Shown: one piece after another, positions 27,830 through 37,163 of the stretch
Layout of the letters: every line of letters starts with the position of its first letter
Position numbering within the stretch: position 1 is the stretch's first letter
Origin: Coleofasciculus sp. LEGE 07092
Lineage (GTDB): Bacteria > Cyanobacteriota > Cyanobacteriia > Cyanobacteriales > Coleofasciculaceae
Length of the DNA: 64,000 nucleotides
NCBI RefSeq assembly: GCF_015207375.1
Contig: NZ_JADEWY010000004.1
Coordinates: forward strand, 1 to 64,000
Direction: 5' to 3'
Notes under the pieces: generated by a model
Database searches by the model: none
What the model saw: the letters and a program-made list of their open reading frames with translations, nothing else
What the model was told of the DNA's origin: nothing
Position numbers and translations under genes: made by a program

Positions 27830-29866
27830 ATGGAGTCTGAATCAAAAGCTAACATCCTGCTTGTGGATGATCGTCCCGAAAACCTATTGGCTCTAGAGGC
27901 AATGCTCGAGAGCCTGGGTCAGAATTTGGTGAAAGCCCATTCGGGGGAAGAAGCCCTCCGATGTCTGTTGCATCAAGATTTTGCTGTAATTTTGCTAGAT
28001 GTGCAAATGCCGGGGATGGATGGCTTTGAGACAGCAACTTTGATTCGGAACCGCAAGCGATCGCACCATACGCCGATTATTTTTCTGACAGCGTTTAGTA
28101 AAAGCGAATCGCTGATGTTTAAAGGGTATTCTCTGGGGGCGGTAGACTACCTGTTCAAGCCGATTAATTCGGATATATTAACCTCGAAAGTGACGGTCTT
28201 TGTTGACTTATTTAAAAAAACCGAAGAAGTCAAACATCAAGCCGAACAACTCACCGCCGTCAATGCTGAACTCGGGGAAAGTGAAGAGCGATTTCGTTCC
28301 TTAAGTGCTTGTTCCCCAGTTGGCATTTTTTTGACCGATGTAGCCGGGAACTGTAACTACATCAATCCCCGCTGCCAAACGATTTGCGGGTTTACTCCTC
28401 AGGAGATTTTGGGAGGCAGATGGACGCGGTTGGTTCATCCAGAAAATCCGGGGCAAGTACTGGCAGATTGGTCAGCTAAGGCACTCAATAGTCATGAATA
28501 CTTCCAAGAATTTTGCTTCCTGACTGTCGAGGAAAGGGCGCGTTGGGTGCGGGTGCGATTGTCACCCATGTTCTCTGATAACGGGGAATTGTTGGGTCAT
28601 GTGGGAACCATTGAAGACATTACCGAGCGCAAGCAGGCTGAGGAAGCACGCGCTCAGATTATCCGAGAACAGGCAGCACGACAGCAAGCCGAAGCTGCAA
28701 ACCGGATGAAGGATGAGTTTTTGGCAACCCTTTCCCACGAACTGCGCACACCCCTAAATTCGGTATTGGGTTGGGCGGGATTGTTGCGAACTCGCAAGTT
28801 TGACGAAGCAACGACAGCTCGCGCCTTAGAAACGATTGAGCGCAATGCTAAATCCCAGGCACAACTGATTGAGGATATTTTAGATGTATCGCGGATTATT
28901 CAAGGCAAGCTGAGTTTGAACTTGTGTCCGATTTCCCTCGTCCCTGTTATTGAGGTGGCGATGGATGCGGTGCAGCCTGCGGCTGAGGCAAAAGCGATTC
29001 AACTGGAGTCTGTAGTTGACCCGGAGTTAGAGCTGGTTTTAGGGGATTCTGAGCGCTTGCAGCAAGTCGTCTGGAATCTGCTGACCAATGCGATTAAGTT
29101 TACACCTGAAAGTGGACGGGTTGAGGTGCGACTCGAGTGTGTAGACTCCTATGCCCAAATTCGGGTCATTGATACGGGGATTGGTATCGGTTCTGACTTT
29201 CTTCCGTATGTGTTTGAGCGCTTTCGTCAGAAAGACAGTACAACCACTCGGACACATGGCGGTTTGGGGCTGGGACTTGCCATTGTCCGGCACTTAGTTG
29301 AATTGCAGGGTGGCTCAGTCTGTGCAGATAGTAGCGGCGAGGGACGAGGGGCGACTTTTACGGTGAAGTTGCCGCTCCAGAAATCAGCGGAGTTGGAAGA
29401 CAATTGTATAAAGTCACTGGAATTTGAGTCAGAAATTAATGCCACATCCGCAGAATTGTCAACCCTTCTCTCTGGCTTACAGGTATTTATTGTGGATGAT
29501 GAACCGGATGTGCGCGAATTTCTAACAACGGCCCTGGTGGAGTCTGGGGCTAAAGCGATCGCACTTTCATCAGCAGGTGAAGCGTTTAAGTTTCTCGAAC
29601 AGCTCAAGCCGGATGTCTTGGTTAGCGACATTGGTATGCCGATTGAAGATGGCTATACACTAATTCGCAAGGTGAGAGATTTGGAAGCTAAACGAGGGGG
29701 ATTTCTGCCTGCTGTCGCTTTAACGGCTTACGCCCAGAAGGAGGATTGCAAGTCTGCGATTGAATCGGGTTTCCAAATGCATCTGTCTAAGCCTATTGAT
29801 TCGACTAAGTTGGTGATAGCAGTTGCTCGTCTTGCCGGACGAACCCTGGAGAGGGTTAAACCATGA
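27830..29866 (+). CDS. Hybrid histidine kinase, REC-PAS-HisKA-HATPase-REC
   Basis: About 678 residues with the ATG at 27830 (an ATG-less extension upstream overlaps cheB and is not used). The N-terminal receiver has Asp57 in ILLDVQMPGMDG; a PAS domain follows (about 150-265, ending TIEDITERK), then HisKA with His303 in LATLSHELRTP, HATPase_c with DTGIGIG and GGLGLGLAI, and a C-terminal receiver with Asp600. No membrane segment. It sits 3 bp after cheB, so it belongs to the chemotaxis-like operon and probably relays signal from or to the HAMP-array kinase (inference). Confidence 0.92.
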   Translation: MESESKANILLVDDRPENLLALEAMLESLGQNLVKAHSGEEALRCLLHQDFAVILLDVQMPGMDGFETATLIRNRKRSHHTPIIFLTAFSKSESLMFKGYSLGAVDYLFKPINSDILTSKVTVFVDLFKKTEEVKHQAEQLTAVNAELGESEERFRSLSACSPVGIFLTDVAGNCNYINPRCQTICGFTPQEILGGRWTRLVHPENPGQVLADWSAKALNSHEYFQEFCFLTVEERARWVRVRLSPMFSDNGELLGHVGTIEDITERKQAEEARAQIIREQAARQQAEAANRMKDEFLATLSHELRTPLNSVLGWAGLLRTRKFDEATTARALETIERNAKSQAQLIEDILDVSRIIQGKLSLNLCPISLVPVIEVAMDAVQPAAEAKAIQLESVVDPELELVLGDSERLQQVVWNLLTNAIKFTPESGRVEVRLECVDSYAQIRVIDTGIGIGSDFLPYVFERFRQKDSTTTRTHGGLGLGLAIVRHLVELQGGSVCADSSGEGRGATFTVKLPLQKSAELEDNCIKSLEFESEINATSAELSTLLSGLQVFIVDDEPDVREFLTTALVESGAKAIALSSAGEAFKFLEQLKPDVLVSDIGMPIEDGYTLIRKVRDLEAKRGGFLPAVALTAYAQKEDCKSAIESGFQMHLSKPIDSTKLVIAVARLAGRTLERVKP

Positions 29867-29930
29867 GGGGGACAAAAATCCCTGGTGGACGTTCTTTGGT
29901 TAAACTTAACTTGTCGCAGGGAAGTCCCCC
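29867..29930 (+). terminator. Large hairpin at the end of the signalling operon
   Basis: GGGGGAC (29867-29873) pairs with GTCCCCC (29924-29930), and CCCTG (29880-29884) with CAGGG (29917-29921); the loop holds a further palindrome GTTAA-AC-TTAAC. It begins directly after the TGA of the hybrid kinase. There is no clear T tract, so its role as terminator is a guess; it could instead belong to the left end of the TnpB element. Confidence 0.5.
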
Positions 29931-30003
29931 ACTATAGATGTACTCATCTTAGTGGCGGGATGAAAGGCAGGGAAATTGGAGGGACGGAAATTTCCAAATC
30001 ATC

Positions 30004-30044
30004 CTGACAGTCTTACTACGAAGTGTATAATGCAGTAAGGAGGT
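30004..30044 (+). promoter_or_regulatory. Promoter and ribosome-binding site of tnpB
   Basis: -35 CTGACA (30004-30009), 16-nt spacer, perfect -10 TATAAT (30026-30031), then a near-perfect Shine-Dalgarno AAGGAGGT (30037-30044) six bases before the ATG at 30051. It is the strongest sigma-70-type signal I see in the window. The transcript leader would be very short. Confidence 0.75.
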
Positions 30045-30050
30045 ATTAAG

Positions 30051-31253
30051 ATGCTACACAAAGCGGTCAAGGTTCGACTCTATCCAACACCAGAGCAAGA
30101 AGTGTTACTATCTCAGCACTTTGGTTGTGCCAGGTGGTGGTGGAACTACGCTCTAAATAAGTCAATCGAGACTTATAAAGAAACTGGAAAAAGCCTTGGT
30201 CAGTCAGCGCTTAATGCCTTCTTGCCAAAACTCAAAAAAGCAGAAGAAACTCTATGGTTGTCTGAATGTTACAGCCAAGTTTTGCAAGCAACGACTCTCA
30301 ATCTAACAACAGCCTACAAAAACTTTTTTGCAGGTCGTGCTAGATTCCCTCGTTACAAATCAAAGCATGGTAAACAGTCAATTCAGTATCCTCAAAATGT
30401 CAAAGTGCTTGAGGGGCTAGTTCAATTTCCTGGTAAAGTTGGCAAAGTTAAAGCTAAATTGCACAGGAAAATAGAAGGAACAATAAAGACTGTAACGATC
30501 AGCCTAGATCCTTCAGGTAAATACTTTGCCTCAATACTGACTGAAGCTGAAGGAGAGAATCCAGAAGTTTCAACTGATGGCAAGGTGATTGGAATTGACT
30601 TAGGATTGTCTCATTTTGCTATTACCAGTGATGGTAGCAAAGTGTCTAAATACAACAATCCTAAGCATTTAGCCAAGCACGAAAAAAACCTCAAACGTAA
30701 GCAGCAGAAGCTGGCTAAAAAACAGAAAGGAAGCAATTCAAGAAACAAAGCCAAAAAGACTGTAGCTAAAGTGTACGAGCGGGTAACAAAATCCCGTCAG
30801 GATTTTCTGCATAAGTTATCAAGAAAACTCGTCAACGAAAACCAAGTTGTCGTAGTAGAAAATCTTAATGTCAAAGGCATGGTACGCAATCACAATTTAG
30901 CTAAAGCAATATCTGACACTGGATGGGGAACCTTTGTCAATTTTTTAGCGTATAAGCTAGAGAAGAAAGGTGGGAAGTTAGTAGAAGTTGACCGTTGGTT
31001 TCCCAGTTCTAAACTTTGCTCTAATTGTTATTACCAAATCGACAAGTTGCCAGTTGATGTCAGGGAGTGGACTTGCCCTCATTGTGGCACTCGTCACGAC
31101 CGTGATGGTAATGCATCGACCAATATTAGAGCAGAAGGTATCAGAATGTTACAGACGGATGGAACAGCCGTCTCTGCTGAAGGAGGGGGAGTAAGACCAA
31201 AGTTGGGACGCAAGTCCGTTCTGAGGCATTCCCCCGCGAATTCAGAAGCCTAG
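30051..31253 (+). CDS. tnpB: TnpB RNA-guided nuclease (IS200/IS605 accessory protein)
   Basis: A 400-residue OrfB/TnpB. The RuvC-like active site is intact by motif: Asp183 in GIDLGLSHFA, Glu270 in VVVENLNVKGM, and Asp352 in HDRDGNASTN. The inserted zinc finger CSNC...CPHC is complete. The N terminus has the usual KVRLYPTPEQEVLL start. TnpB proteins cut DNA next to a transposon-associated motif, guided by an RNA from the element's right end, and help keep the element. No TnpA transposase is present, so this is a TnpB-only element that would need one in trans. The gene looks whole. Confidence 0.95.
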   Translation: MLHKAVKVRLYPTPEQEVLLSQHFGCARWWWNYALNKSIETYKETGKSLGQSALNAFLPKLKKAEETLWLSECYSQVLQATTLNLTTAYKNFFAGRARFPRYKSKHGKQSIQYPQNVKVLEGLVQFPGKVGKVKAKLHRKIEGTIKTVTISLDPSGKYFASILTEAEGENPEVSTDGKVIGIDLGLSHFAITSDGSKVSKYNNPKHLAKHEKNLKRKQQKLAKKQKGSNSRNKAKKTVAKVYERVTKSRQDFLHKLSRKLVNENQVVVVENLNVKGMVRNHNLAKAISDTGWGTFVNFLAYKLEKKGGKLVEVDRWFPSSKLCSNCYYQIDKLPVDVREWTCPHCGTRHDRDGNASTNIRAEGIRMLQTDGTAVSAEGGGVRPKLGRKSVLRHSPANSEA

Positions 31254-31288
31254 ACTATAGTCGCTTCGACTTAGTGTAGGTAGTTCAC
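31140..31288 (+). ncRNA. Right end of TnpB element and probable omega-RNA scaffold
   Basis: In this family the guide RNA overlaps the 3' end of tnpB and runs into the right end. Here the end shows a hairpin GAAGC (31245-31249) / GCTTC (31263-31267) enclosing the palindrome GACTATAGTC, then a sequence ending GTAGTTCAC at 31288, which I take as the likely right boundary. Extent and transcription are inferred from family knowledge. Confidence 0.4.
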
Positions 31289-31326
31289 TTCTAAGTAGTC
31301 AATTGATCCCAGATGGACTAATAGCC

Positions 31327-32124
31327 ATGCCTTCGCCGTTTCCGGGAATGAATCCGTATCTGGAACAGCCTGCTTTTTGGTCGTCATTTCACAGCCGTTT
31401 GATTGTGGCTCTAGCTGATGCCTTGGCTCCCTGTCTGCGCCCGAAGTACTACGTTGAGGTGGAAACTCGCACTTACTTGGATACTCTGGAAGACGAGATT
31501 TTGGTGGGCATTCCCGATGCTGTTGTCCTTTCGTCAAAACTTGTTGCCCGCTCCGAAATCAGAACAGAGGCAACAGTTCCCAGTACAGCGGTACAACCAC
31601 GCCCCAAGCAAGTGACTGTTCCCATGCCCGTTGAGGTCAACGAGCGTTATCTGGAAGTACGCGAATTAGGCACAGATACCGTGCTTACGGTAATTGAGGT
31701 GTTATCTCCCAAGAATAAACGCAAGGGGGAAGGACGAACTGCCTATGAAACCAAACGACAAACGGTTCTCGGTAGTCTGTCCCATCTGGTTGAAATCGAC
31801 TTGTTGCGTGGGGGAAAGCCAATGGCAATGAGCGGGGACGATATAGCAGTAGACTATCGCATCCTCGTGAGTCGCCGCCAGCGTCGTCCAACTGCCGAGC
31901 TATACGGATTCAGCTTGCAAGAAGCGATTCCCGACTTTCCCTTGCCACTCATGAGCGGGGATACAGAACCTTGGGTAGATTTGCAAGCCATCCTCAATGG
32001 GGTGTACGACCGGGCTTTTTATGATGCGCGGATAGACTATCGTCAGCCACCACCGCCACCAGCCTTAGGAGAAGCCAATCAGCGATGGTTGGATGAGTTG
32101 TTAGCAGCTTTCTGGGAAAGCTGA
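31327..32124 (+). CDS. DUF4058 family protein
   Basis: About 265 residues from the ATG at 31327, chosen because the family begins MPSPFPGMNPYLEQP; eight upstream in-frame residues from 31303 are not family-like. Other conserved parts are WSSFHSRLIVALADALAP, YYVEVETRTYL, and LTVIEVLSPKNKRKGEGR. DUF4058 proteins are abundant in cyanobacteria and planctomycetes, resemble the Uma2/PD-(D/E)xK nuclease group, and have no proven function. The gene starts just past the TnpB element's right end. Confidence 0.88.
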   Translation: MPSPFPGMNPYLEQPAFWSSFHSRLIVALADALAPCLRPKYYVEVETRTYLDTLEDEILVGIPDAVVLSSKLVARSEIRTEATVPSTAVQPRPKQVTVPMPVEVNERYLEVRELGTDTVLTVIEVLSPKNKRKGEGRTAYETKRQTVLGSLSHLVEIDLLRGGKPMAMSGDDIAVDYRILVSRRQRRPTAELYGFSLQEAIPDFPLPLMSGDTEPWVDLQAILNGVYDRAFYDARIDYRQPPPPPALGEANQRWLDELLAAFWES

Positions 32125-32178
32125 ACAGATCGCGCGTTGACACTCAGCGCTAAATCTTGGGCTACGCCCGCCGCAACC

Positions 32179-32991
32179 CTACCAAGGATTTCCCACTAAA
32201 GTAAATGCACTCCAGTAGTAAGGATGGGTGAGTTCTTTGTCCCCTTGTTCGGCTAATTCAGGGGGTAAAGGAATCGTACTGTTAGGGGTGATGAGCTGAC
32301 CGTTTTTGAGTTGCACTTCGCCTCTGAGCATTGCTAATTGAGCTTGTCGCAGGGCTTCAGCTTTGATGGGGGCTTGTTTCAATTGCTCGTAAAAGTGAGT
32401 CATGAATCCCAGTGTGCCTTCGTCACTGACATACCATAAACTTCCCATAGCTGATTTTACCCCAGCTTGTACAGCTAATCCGGTAAATCCTAACTCGGCT
32501 TCCTCATCCCCCAAAGCGGTGCGACAGGCACTTAAAACGAGGAGTTCTACGGGTGGATTGTTTAATTGTAGTGAGCGCAGTTGGTCAAGTCCCAATTTTG
32601 TGTCCCAAAATTGGATATAGGAGTTTTCGGGTTTACCGGGTTTAAATTCGCCGTGGGTGGCTAAATGGAGGATGCCAAAGGGTGCTTGAGCGCGGGCGGT
32701 TTTCAGATTTTCTGGGGTAAAGGTAGAGTTGAGGAAGGATTCACCTTACCATAATTTATCTGCGATCGCATTTAATTCTGTTGGGACTGCGGGTAAGGGG
32801 TTTTGGTTAGTAAATTGGGAGGCTCCCATGGCTAGGACTTGCAGATTCCTGACATCTACATAGCGGGTATCGGTAAGGGAGAGGCTGGGCATGAAACCGA
32901 TACTATAGTGTTCTACGATAAAGCCAGTGCCATCATGGAGGGCGGCAATGGGGAGCGATCGCAGTCCTTGATCTACAATGAATGCCAAATT
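32179..32991 (-). pseudogene. CHAT-domain protein, C-terminal remnant
   Basis: The C-terminal part of a CHAT (caspase-like) domain protein, of the type that normally follows TPR repeats. Visible are LAFIVDQGLRSLPIAALHDG, ILHLATHGEF with the catalytic-type histidine, and LLVLSACRTALGDE with the catalytic-type cysteine, ending YYWSAFTLVGNPW. The reading frame is interrupted by one in-frame TAA at 32746-32748, and the gene lacks its whole N-terminal part: the 5' side abuts an insertion sequence at 32992. Both active-site motifs remain in the fragment. CHAT proteases in bacteria often serve in defence or cell death. Confidence 0.8.
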
Positions 32992-34168
32992 CAGTAGATC
33001 AAAAACTTTTGTCTTAGGCGGCGCTTACCTTGATATAACTAGGCTTTTAGACGCTTATTTAAGAAAGTGATCGCCATAATTTTGTCGCCGCTTTAGTACA
33101 TTTGCTCTAATCTCGACTTGATTTATAAGTTTACCTTATTATTAAACTTGAATTTACTCAACTTGAATATATGGAGAAAAAAACCTTGTTAAAAATGTTA
33201 AATAGTGAGAGTTGTCTCTAAAATTCCTTGAGAAAAATTGACCCAACTAACAGAAAAACCAGCTCTTACTGATGAAGAAACATTAGAAGAAGTTCTAGAC
33301 TGTTTAACAGAACACATCTCTGTTGACACACAAGGAGCTTTTGACCAAAGGGACTTATTTCAAATTCTAGTCAGAGCGGCAAGTAACAAAGACAGCCTCG
33401 AAACTTATTTATTAGCTGAACTTTCGGCTCTGAAAATTAAAATTAAAACGCTATATTTAGATAGAGGTTTTTTTAGCGTCCCAGTCATCCGGTGGTTAAA
33501 AGCCTTGAAGATTCCTTTTATTATGCCAGCTATCCGCCGAGGTAAAACAGGCGGAATTAAGCAATACTTAAAGGGAAGAAGCAGCTATAAAACCAACCAC
33601 ACCATGAGCCGAGGTCAAGATGAATCCGTTACTTTTGACCTATGGATTGTTTGTAAATATAGGAAAGGTCAGCGCGGAAAACAGGGTCTTGAATATTTTG
33701 CCTATGTAGTTTATCAAGCTTCAATTAGTTTGACATATATCCATGAAGATTATCGAAAACGATTTGGTATTGAAAGTAGTTATCGCTTAAAAAATATCTG
33801 TAGAATTAAAACAACGAACAAGAAACCTGCTCTCAGGTTATTCTTTGTCTGTCTCTCTTTTCTTCTGGTTAATATTTGGGTCAACTTATTATGGCGAAGG
33901 ATTAGCCGACCGAGAAAAGGAGGACGCCTAGTTTATCGTGAACTGTTGACTTTCAAACAAATGTTATTGTTTTTATGCCAAGCTGTTGAGCGAATTTATC
34001 AGGTTGTTCAAGCCATCTACCTTCCTGCTGGCTAGTTAAACCAAGTAGTTTCTTGAGCAAACTATAAGTAATATTAATAAATAGCTCGCTCACTTGTCCC
34101 AGACAAAAGTATCGCAGAATACAAAATTATGGGGGCTTGCTCCTGAAACGAAACTTTTCGATCTACTG
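32992..34168 (+). mobile_element. ISH3-family insertion sequence with terminal inverted repeats
   Basis: Left terminal repeat 32992-33018 and right terminal repeat 34142-34168 are 27-nt imperfect reverse complements, both beginning CAGTAGATC and matching through the AGG inner end. They enclose a transposase gene with an internal deletion. The element is 1177 bp, shorter than usual for full ISH3 copies (established family size about 1.4-1.5 kb). No matching target duplication is seen (AAATT on the left, ACTCT on the right), so one flank was probably lost or rearranged after insertion into the CHAT gene. Confidence 0.75.
33238..34035 (+). pseudogene. ISH3-type transposase, internally deleted
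   Basis: A 265-residue frame with a TTG start. It has the N-terminal domain (FDQRDLFQILVRAASN) and the C-terminal half of the DDE domain: second Asp in LYLDRGFFSVPVIRW, and Glu in FGIESSYR followed by YRLKN. Between about residue 53 and 55 the sequence jumps from the N-terminal domain straight to ETYLLAELSALKI, skipping about 120-130 residues expected in full-length members, including the first catalytic Asp. The frame stays open, which suggests an in-frame deletion, and the protein is probably inactive. Confidence 0.65.
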
Positions 34169-34428
34169 ACTCTACCAGAATGACTGACTTGAGCGAATAG
34201 ATCTGCGATCGCACCCGGTAAGAGTCGAAGTGGGGCTTTCATATCAATAAAGCAGAACTCGACTTTATCTAGTATGAAGGATTTTGTCGATCAAGACCGT
34301 GATTGAAGATGGACGTATTGGTGAGAATTTCATATTTTTAACGTGATTTAAATACCTTTTGACAGTGATAGCAATCAAATTTTATGGTGATTTGGATCAC
34401 ATTACTTTCCCTTCACTAAAAATATTCT

Positions 34429-36117
34429 TCACACATCTGCATATTCTGGAAGCCTGACTTCCATATTTACTGGGAGTCCTGCGAGAAAACTTCGGTCTTC
34501 ACTGATGTGGGGAAACTTCAATTGCGAATCAGGAATTCCTCTTTGCAGTTGTCTTTGGCGAAGAACCGCAAAACTCCCTTGCTCTAAAATTCGCAGTCGG
34601 GGAGGAGGGATGACATCTCGACGACTAATTTCATAGTGAGTGTTGACGTTTTGGAGCCTACAATCAAACTGAGCGAGAAAAGCTTGGGAGTTGAGGAGGA
34701 TTTGACCAGAAGCCAGCTCAATATTGACTAAATAACGAGCTGGAAAATCATGCTCAGACAGCGTAATACAAAAATCTTCTAAGTGTACGTTAAATTCCTG
34801 TTGTAAGGCTTGCATGACTTGAGTCACATGAAACTCAGTCGTCTTCTCAGTTGTCGAAGAAATGAAACCACCTCGACGGTAACGAAAAACAATTAAGGGA
34901 GCTGTGTTATAAAAACCTAAAACTTCGACGACATCACCGATATCATAACGGTAAAAACCACCGTAGGTAGTGATGAGAATCCGATAGCATTCTCCTACCT
35001 TAACATCCGTAGCAAGTAGGGTCTTGGGGTGTTCTGCTTCCCACTGCTCTTCAGGAATAAACTCAAAAAAGCCACTCTCGATCGCTAGAATACTGCTATC
35101 TTTGTTGAGGTCATGGTAAATACTAAACATCCCTTCTGCCGATGAGTAGACGGCTCCCCATAGGGGAGTATCTCCGAAGTAGGTAGGAAATCGCTCAAAG
35201 TAAAAATCTGACGTTCCCCCACGTGCCGTAGCTACAAAAGATAGATTCGACCAAGCTAGTTTGGGAGTAAGCCGTCCCTCTGATTTCAAAATTTGCCGTA
35301 ATTTTGCAGCGCGTCTGGGTGCAGGTGTCCATTGTTGCTCTAAGTTGGCGCGAATCTCTGGTTCTAGTTCTAACCAAGGTGCAATGGTTCCTGTTTCTAA
35401 ATCTTGAAGTAAGTATTCGGCATATTTCTCCAAATAGTTGCAAGTTCGTAGAATCAGCATCGGAAAGTTGGCAACCATGCCGCGCATTAACGGTTCTCGC
35501 AGGGAAAATAGCAGACAAACGTAGTGGCGAGCAAGGCTGTTGGCGGGTTGCAACGTCTCGTAAGGGTGGGCAAAAAATTGCTTGTACAAACGCTTATCCA
35601 TACGGAGAACGCCAGCACTAGAGGGACCGTATGGGATGTCGCCACAGGTGCGTCCCCATAGTTGCGTCGAGTTCGTCACGAGCAGTTTGCCAAACTTCAG
35701 ATTTTGAGCTCCGAGTGCCTCACTTAAAAAGCCCATACTGGTTAGTGTTGCCTGTCGGACAATATTTTGCGATCGCCGAGTCGTGGGAATTAGCTTTTTC
35801 TTTCCGGTTGAGCCACTGGTGAGAGTCAGATAGACAACAGGTTCGGCGGTGAGAATGTTCGGCTCCCCTTGGGCAATGCGCTCAGTCAAGGGTTCATAGC
35901 TGCTGTAGGGTAGAATGGGAACCTGTTGCTGAAATTGTTCAATCGTTTTAATCGCGCTCAACCCAAATTTCTGACCTAGTTCAGTATCTTGATGTGCTAG
36001 TAATAAGTCACGTAATAACTGCGTTTGCACCGCTTCAGTTTGGCTGGTTTTTCTGACGAATTTTGCTTGAGTATATCTAGCAACAGCGGTCAATATTGAC
36101 AGGGCAAAACCATTCAT
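34429..36117 (-). CDS. GH3 auxin-responsive-promoter-family acyl-adenylating enzyme
   Basis: Adenylate-forming enzyme of the GH3 family, which in plants conjugates amino acids to auxin and jasmonate. Visible motifs: TLTSGSTGKKKLIPTT (ATP-binding), YSSAEGMF, and YRYDIGDVVEVLGFY in the C-terminal lobe. About 562 residues from the ATG at 36117; an ATG at 36207 would add 30 residues unlike the family (MTFLFHLSES...). Bacterial GH3 proteins have largely unknown substrates. It is a single gene with no biosynthetic neighbours and no signal peptide. Confidence 0.85.
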   Translation of the reverse strand: MNGFALSILTAVARYTQAKFVRKTSQTEAVQTQLLRDLLLAHQDTELGQKFGLSAIKTIEQFQQQVPILPYSSYEPLTERIAQGEPNILTAEPVVYLTLTSGSTGKKKLIPTTRRSQNIVRQATLTSMGFLSEALGAQNLKFGKLLVTNSTQLWGRTCGDIPYGPSSAGVLRMDKRLYKQFFAHPYETLQPANSLARHYVCLLFSLREPLMRGMVANFPMLILRTCNYLEKYAEYLLQDLETGTIAPWLELEPEIRANLEQQWTPAPRRAAKLRQILKSEGRLTPKLAWSNLSFVATARGGTSDFYFERFPTYFGDTPLWGAVYSSAEGMFSIYHDLNKDSSILAIESGFFEFIPEEQWEAEHPKTLLATDVKVGECYRILITTYGGFYRYDIGDVVEVLGFYNTAPLIVFRYRRGGFISSTTEKTTEFHVTQVMQALQQEFNVHLEDFCITLSEHDFPARYLVNIELASGQILLNSQAFLAQFDCRLQNVNTHYEISRRDVIPPPRLRILEQGSFAVLRQRQLQRGIPDSQLKFPHISEDRSFLAGLPVNMEVRLPEYADV

Positions 36118-36373
36118 AAAAATCCTAGGGTGATGTTCCTTGAAAAAAGCACTAAATCCTAATAAGTTTGACTTTCTGGATTCACTCAAATGAAAAAGAA
36201 ATGTCATTCATTGTTAGGAATTCTAACCTAACCACGGCTACTGTTCTCTGCTTTAGAGGGATGAGTCATCTAAGCTAAAACGCATTTAAATTGTGTATTT
36301 CCTGTTGCCTGTTGCCTTTGAGGCGTGTAGGCATCCTACTTTAAATGCCGAACAGCTTATCTACTTAAACCCA

Positions 36374-37117
36374 TCATTCAATTGGGTAAGGCACTTTTTT
36401 CTCCTTTCGCACGGAAAAGAATAGGACAACTGCCAGTAAAATAAAGGCAATCGCCGTAGCATAGCCCCTTGACAGTGATAGACCGCCATTTTTGATTGGC
36501 TTGGTCAGAAAATCTCCGAAGGTGGCTCCGAAAGGCCGCGTGAAGATGAACGCGATCCAGAACAGGAGGTTATCGTTCAGCTTTGTTACATAGTGAAGGG
36601 CGATGACAACACCAATGACACTAGCCGTCACAAATGCACCTTGGATATAGCTCAATCCCACGTTGTCTGTCAGAAAGTCACCAAAAGCTGTTCCCAAACT
36701 GTTGGAGAAGACAATAGCTAACCAATAGGTGGTTTCTGCGTCTTTTTTCAGGATCGGATAAACGCTCAGATCCCGATCTCGGTAGTACCAGATGGCAAGA
36801 ACGCTCAAAAGACCGGCTACCAGGATAAGCGATCCCACTGCGTAGCCCAGCCCGAAAGAGCGATCCATCAAGTCTGAAACTTCGGTGCCGGCTGTGGTTG
36901 TTCCGATGATAGCCATCCAATAAAGGGCTGGACGATATCTGTCGGATTGAATTTGAAAAAACAGGAGAATGGCCAGGATGGCGAACGTTACGGCAAAGCC
37001 GACGTAATACCCCAGTCCGAGAGACATTGAGATGAAGTCACCAGCCGTCTCGCCGATTGTCGTGGCGATGATCTTCATGATCCAGAAGTAAATTGTGATT
37101 TTTGCAACTTTGTTCAT
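36374..37117 (-). CDS. COG4705-type multi-pass membrane protein, copy 2
   Basis: A 247-residue integral membrane protein with about eight hydrophobic helices in four repeats, each holding a T/S-x-G-x-x-x-x-D pattern: TIGETAGDFISMSLGLGY, TAGTEVSDLMDRSFGLGY, SLGTAFGDFLTDNVGLSY, and PFGATFGDFLTKPIKNGGLS. The regular acidic residues inside membrane segments suggest a cation or small-solute pathway (inference). It follows a close paralogue by 46 bp and lies near a two-component system and a PepSY protein, a neighbourhood seen with this family. No transport function is established. Confidence 0.8.
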   Translation of the reverse strand: MNKVAKITIYFWIMKIIATTIGETAGDFISMSLGLGYYVGFAVTFAILAILLFFQIQSDRYRPALYWMAIIGTTTAGTEVSDLMDRSFGLGYAVGSLILVAGLLSVLAIWYYRDRDLSVYPILKKDAETTYWLAIVFSNSLGTAFGDFLTDNVGLSYIQGAFVTASVIGVVIALHYVTKLNDNLLFWIAFIFTRPFGATFGDFLTKPIKNGGLSLSRGYATAIAFILLAVVLFFSVRKEKKVPYPIE

Positions 37118-37163
37118 TTCTTTTTCACAAGAAAAATACCCAATTTGATAAGGCGATCGCTAA

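Noticed and set aside
32987-34173. A target duplication for the ISH3-type element
   Set aside because: The 5 bp on each side (AAATT and ACTCT) do not match.
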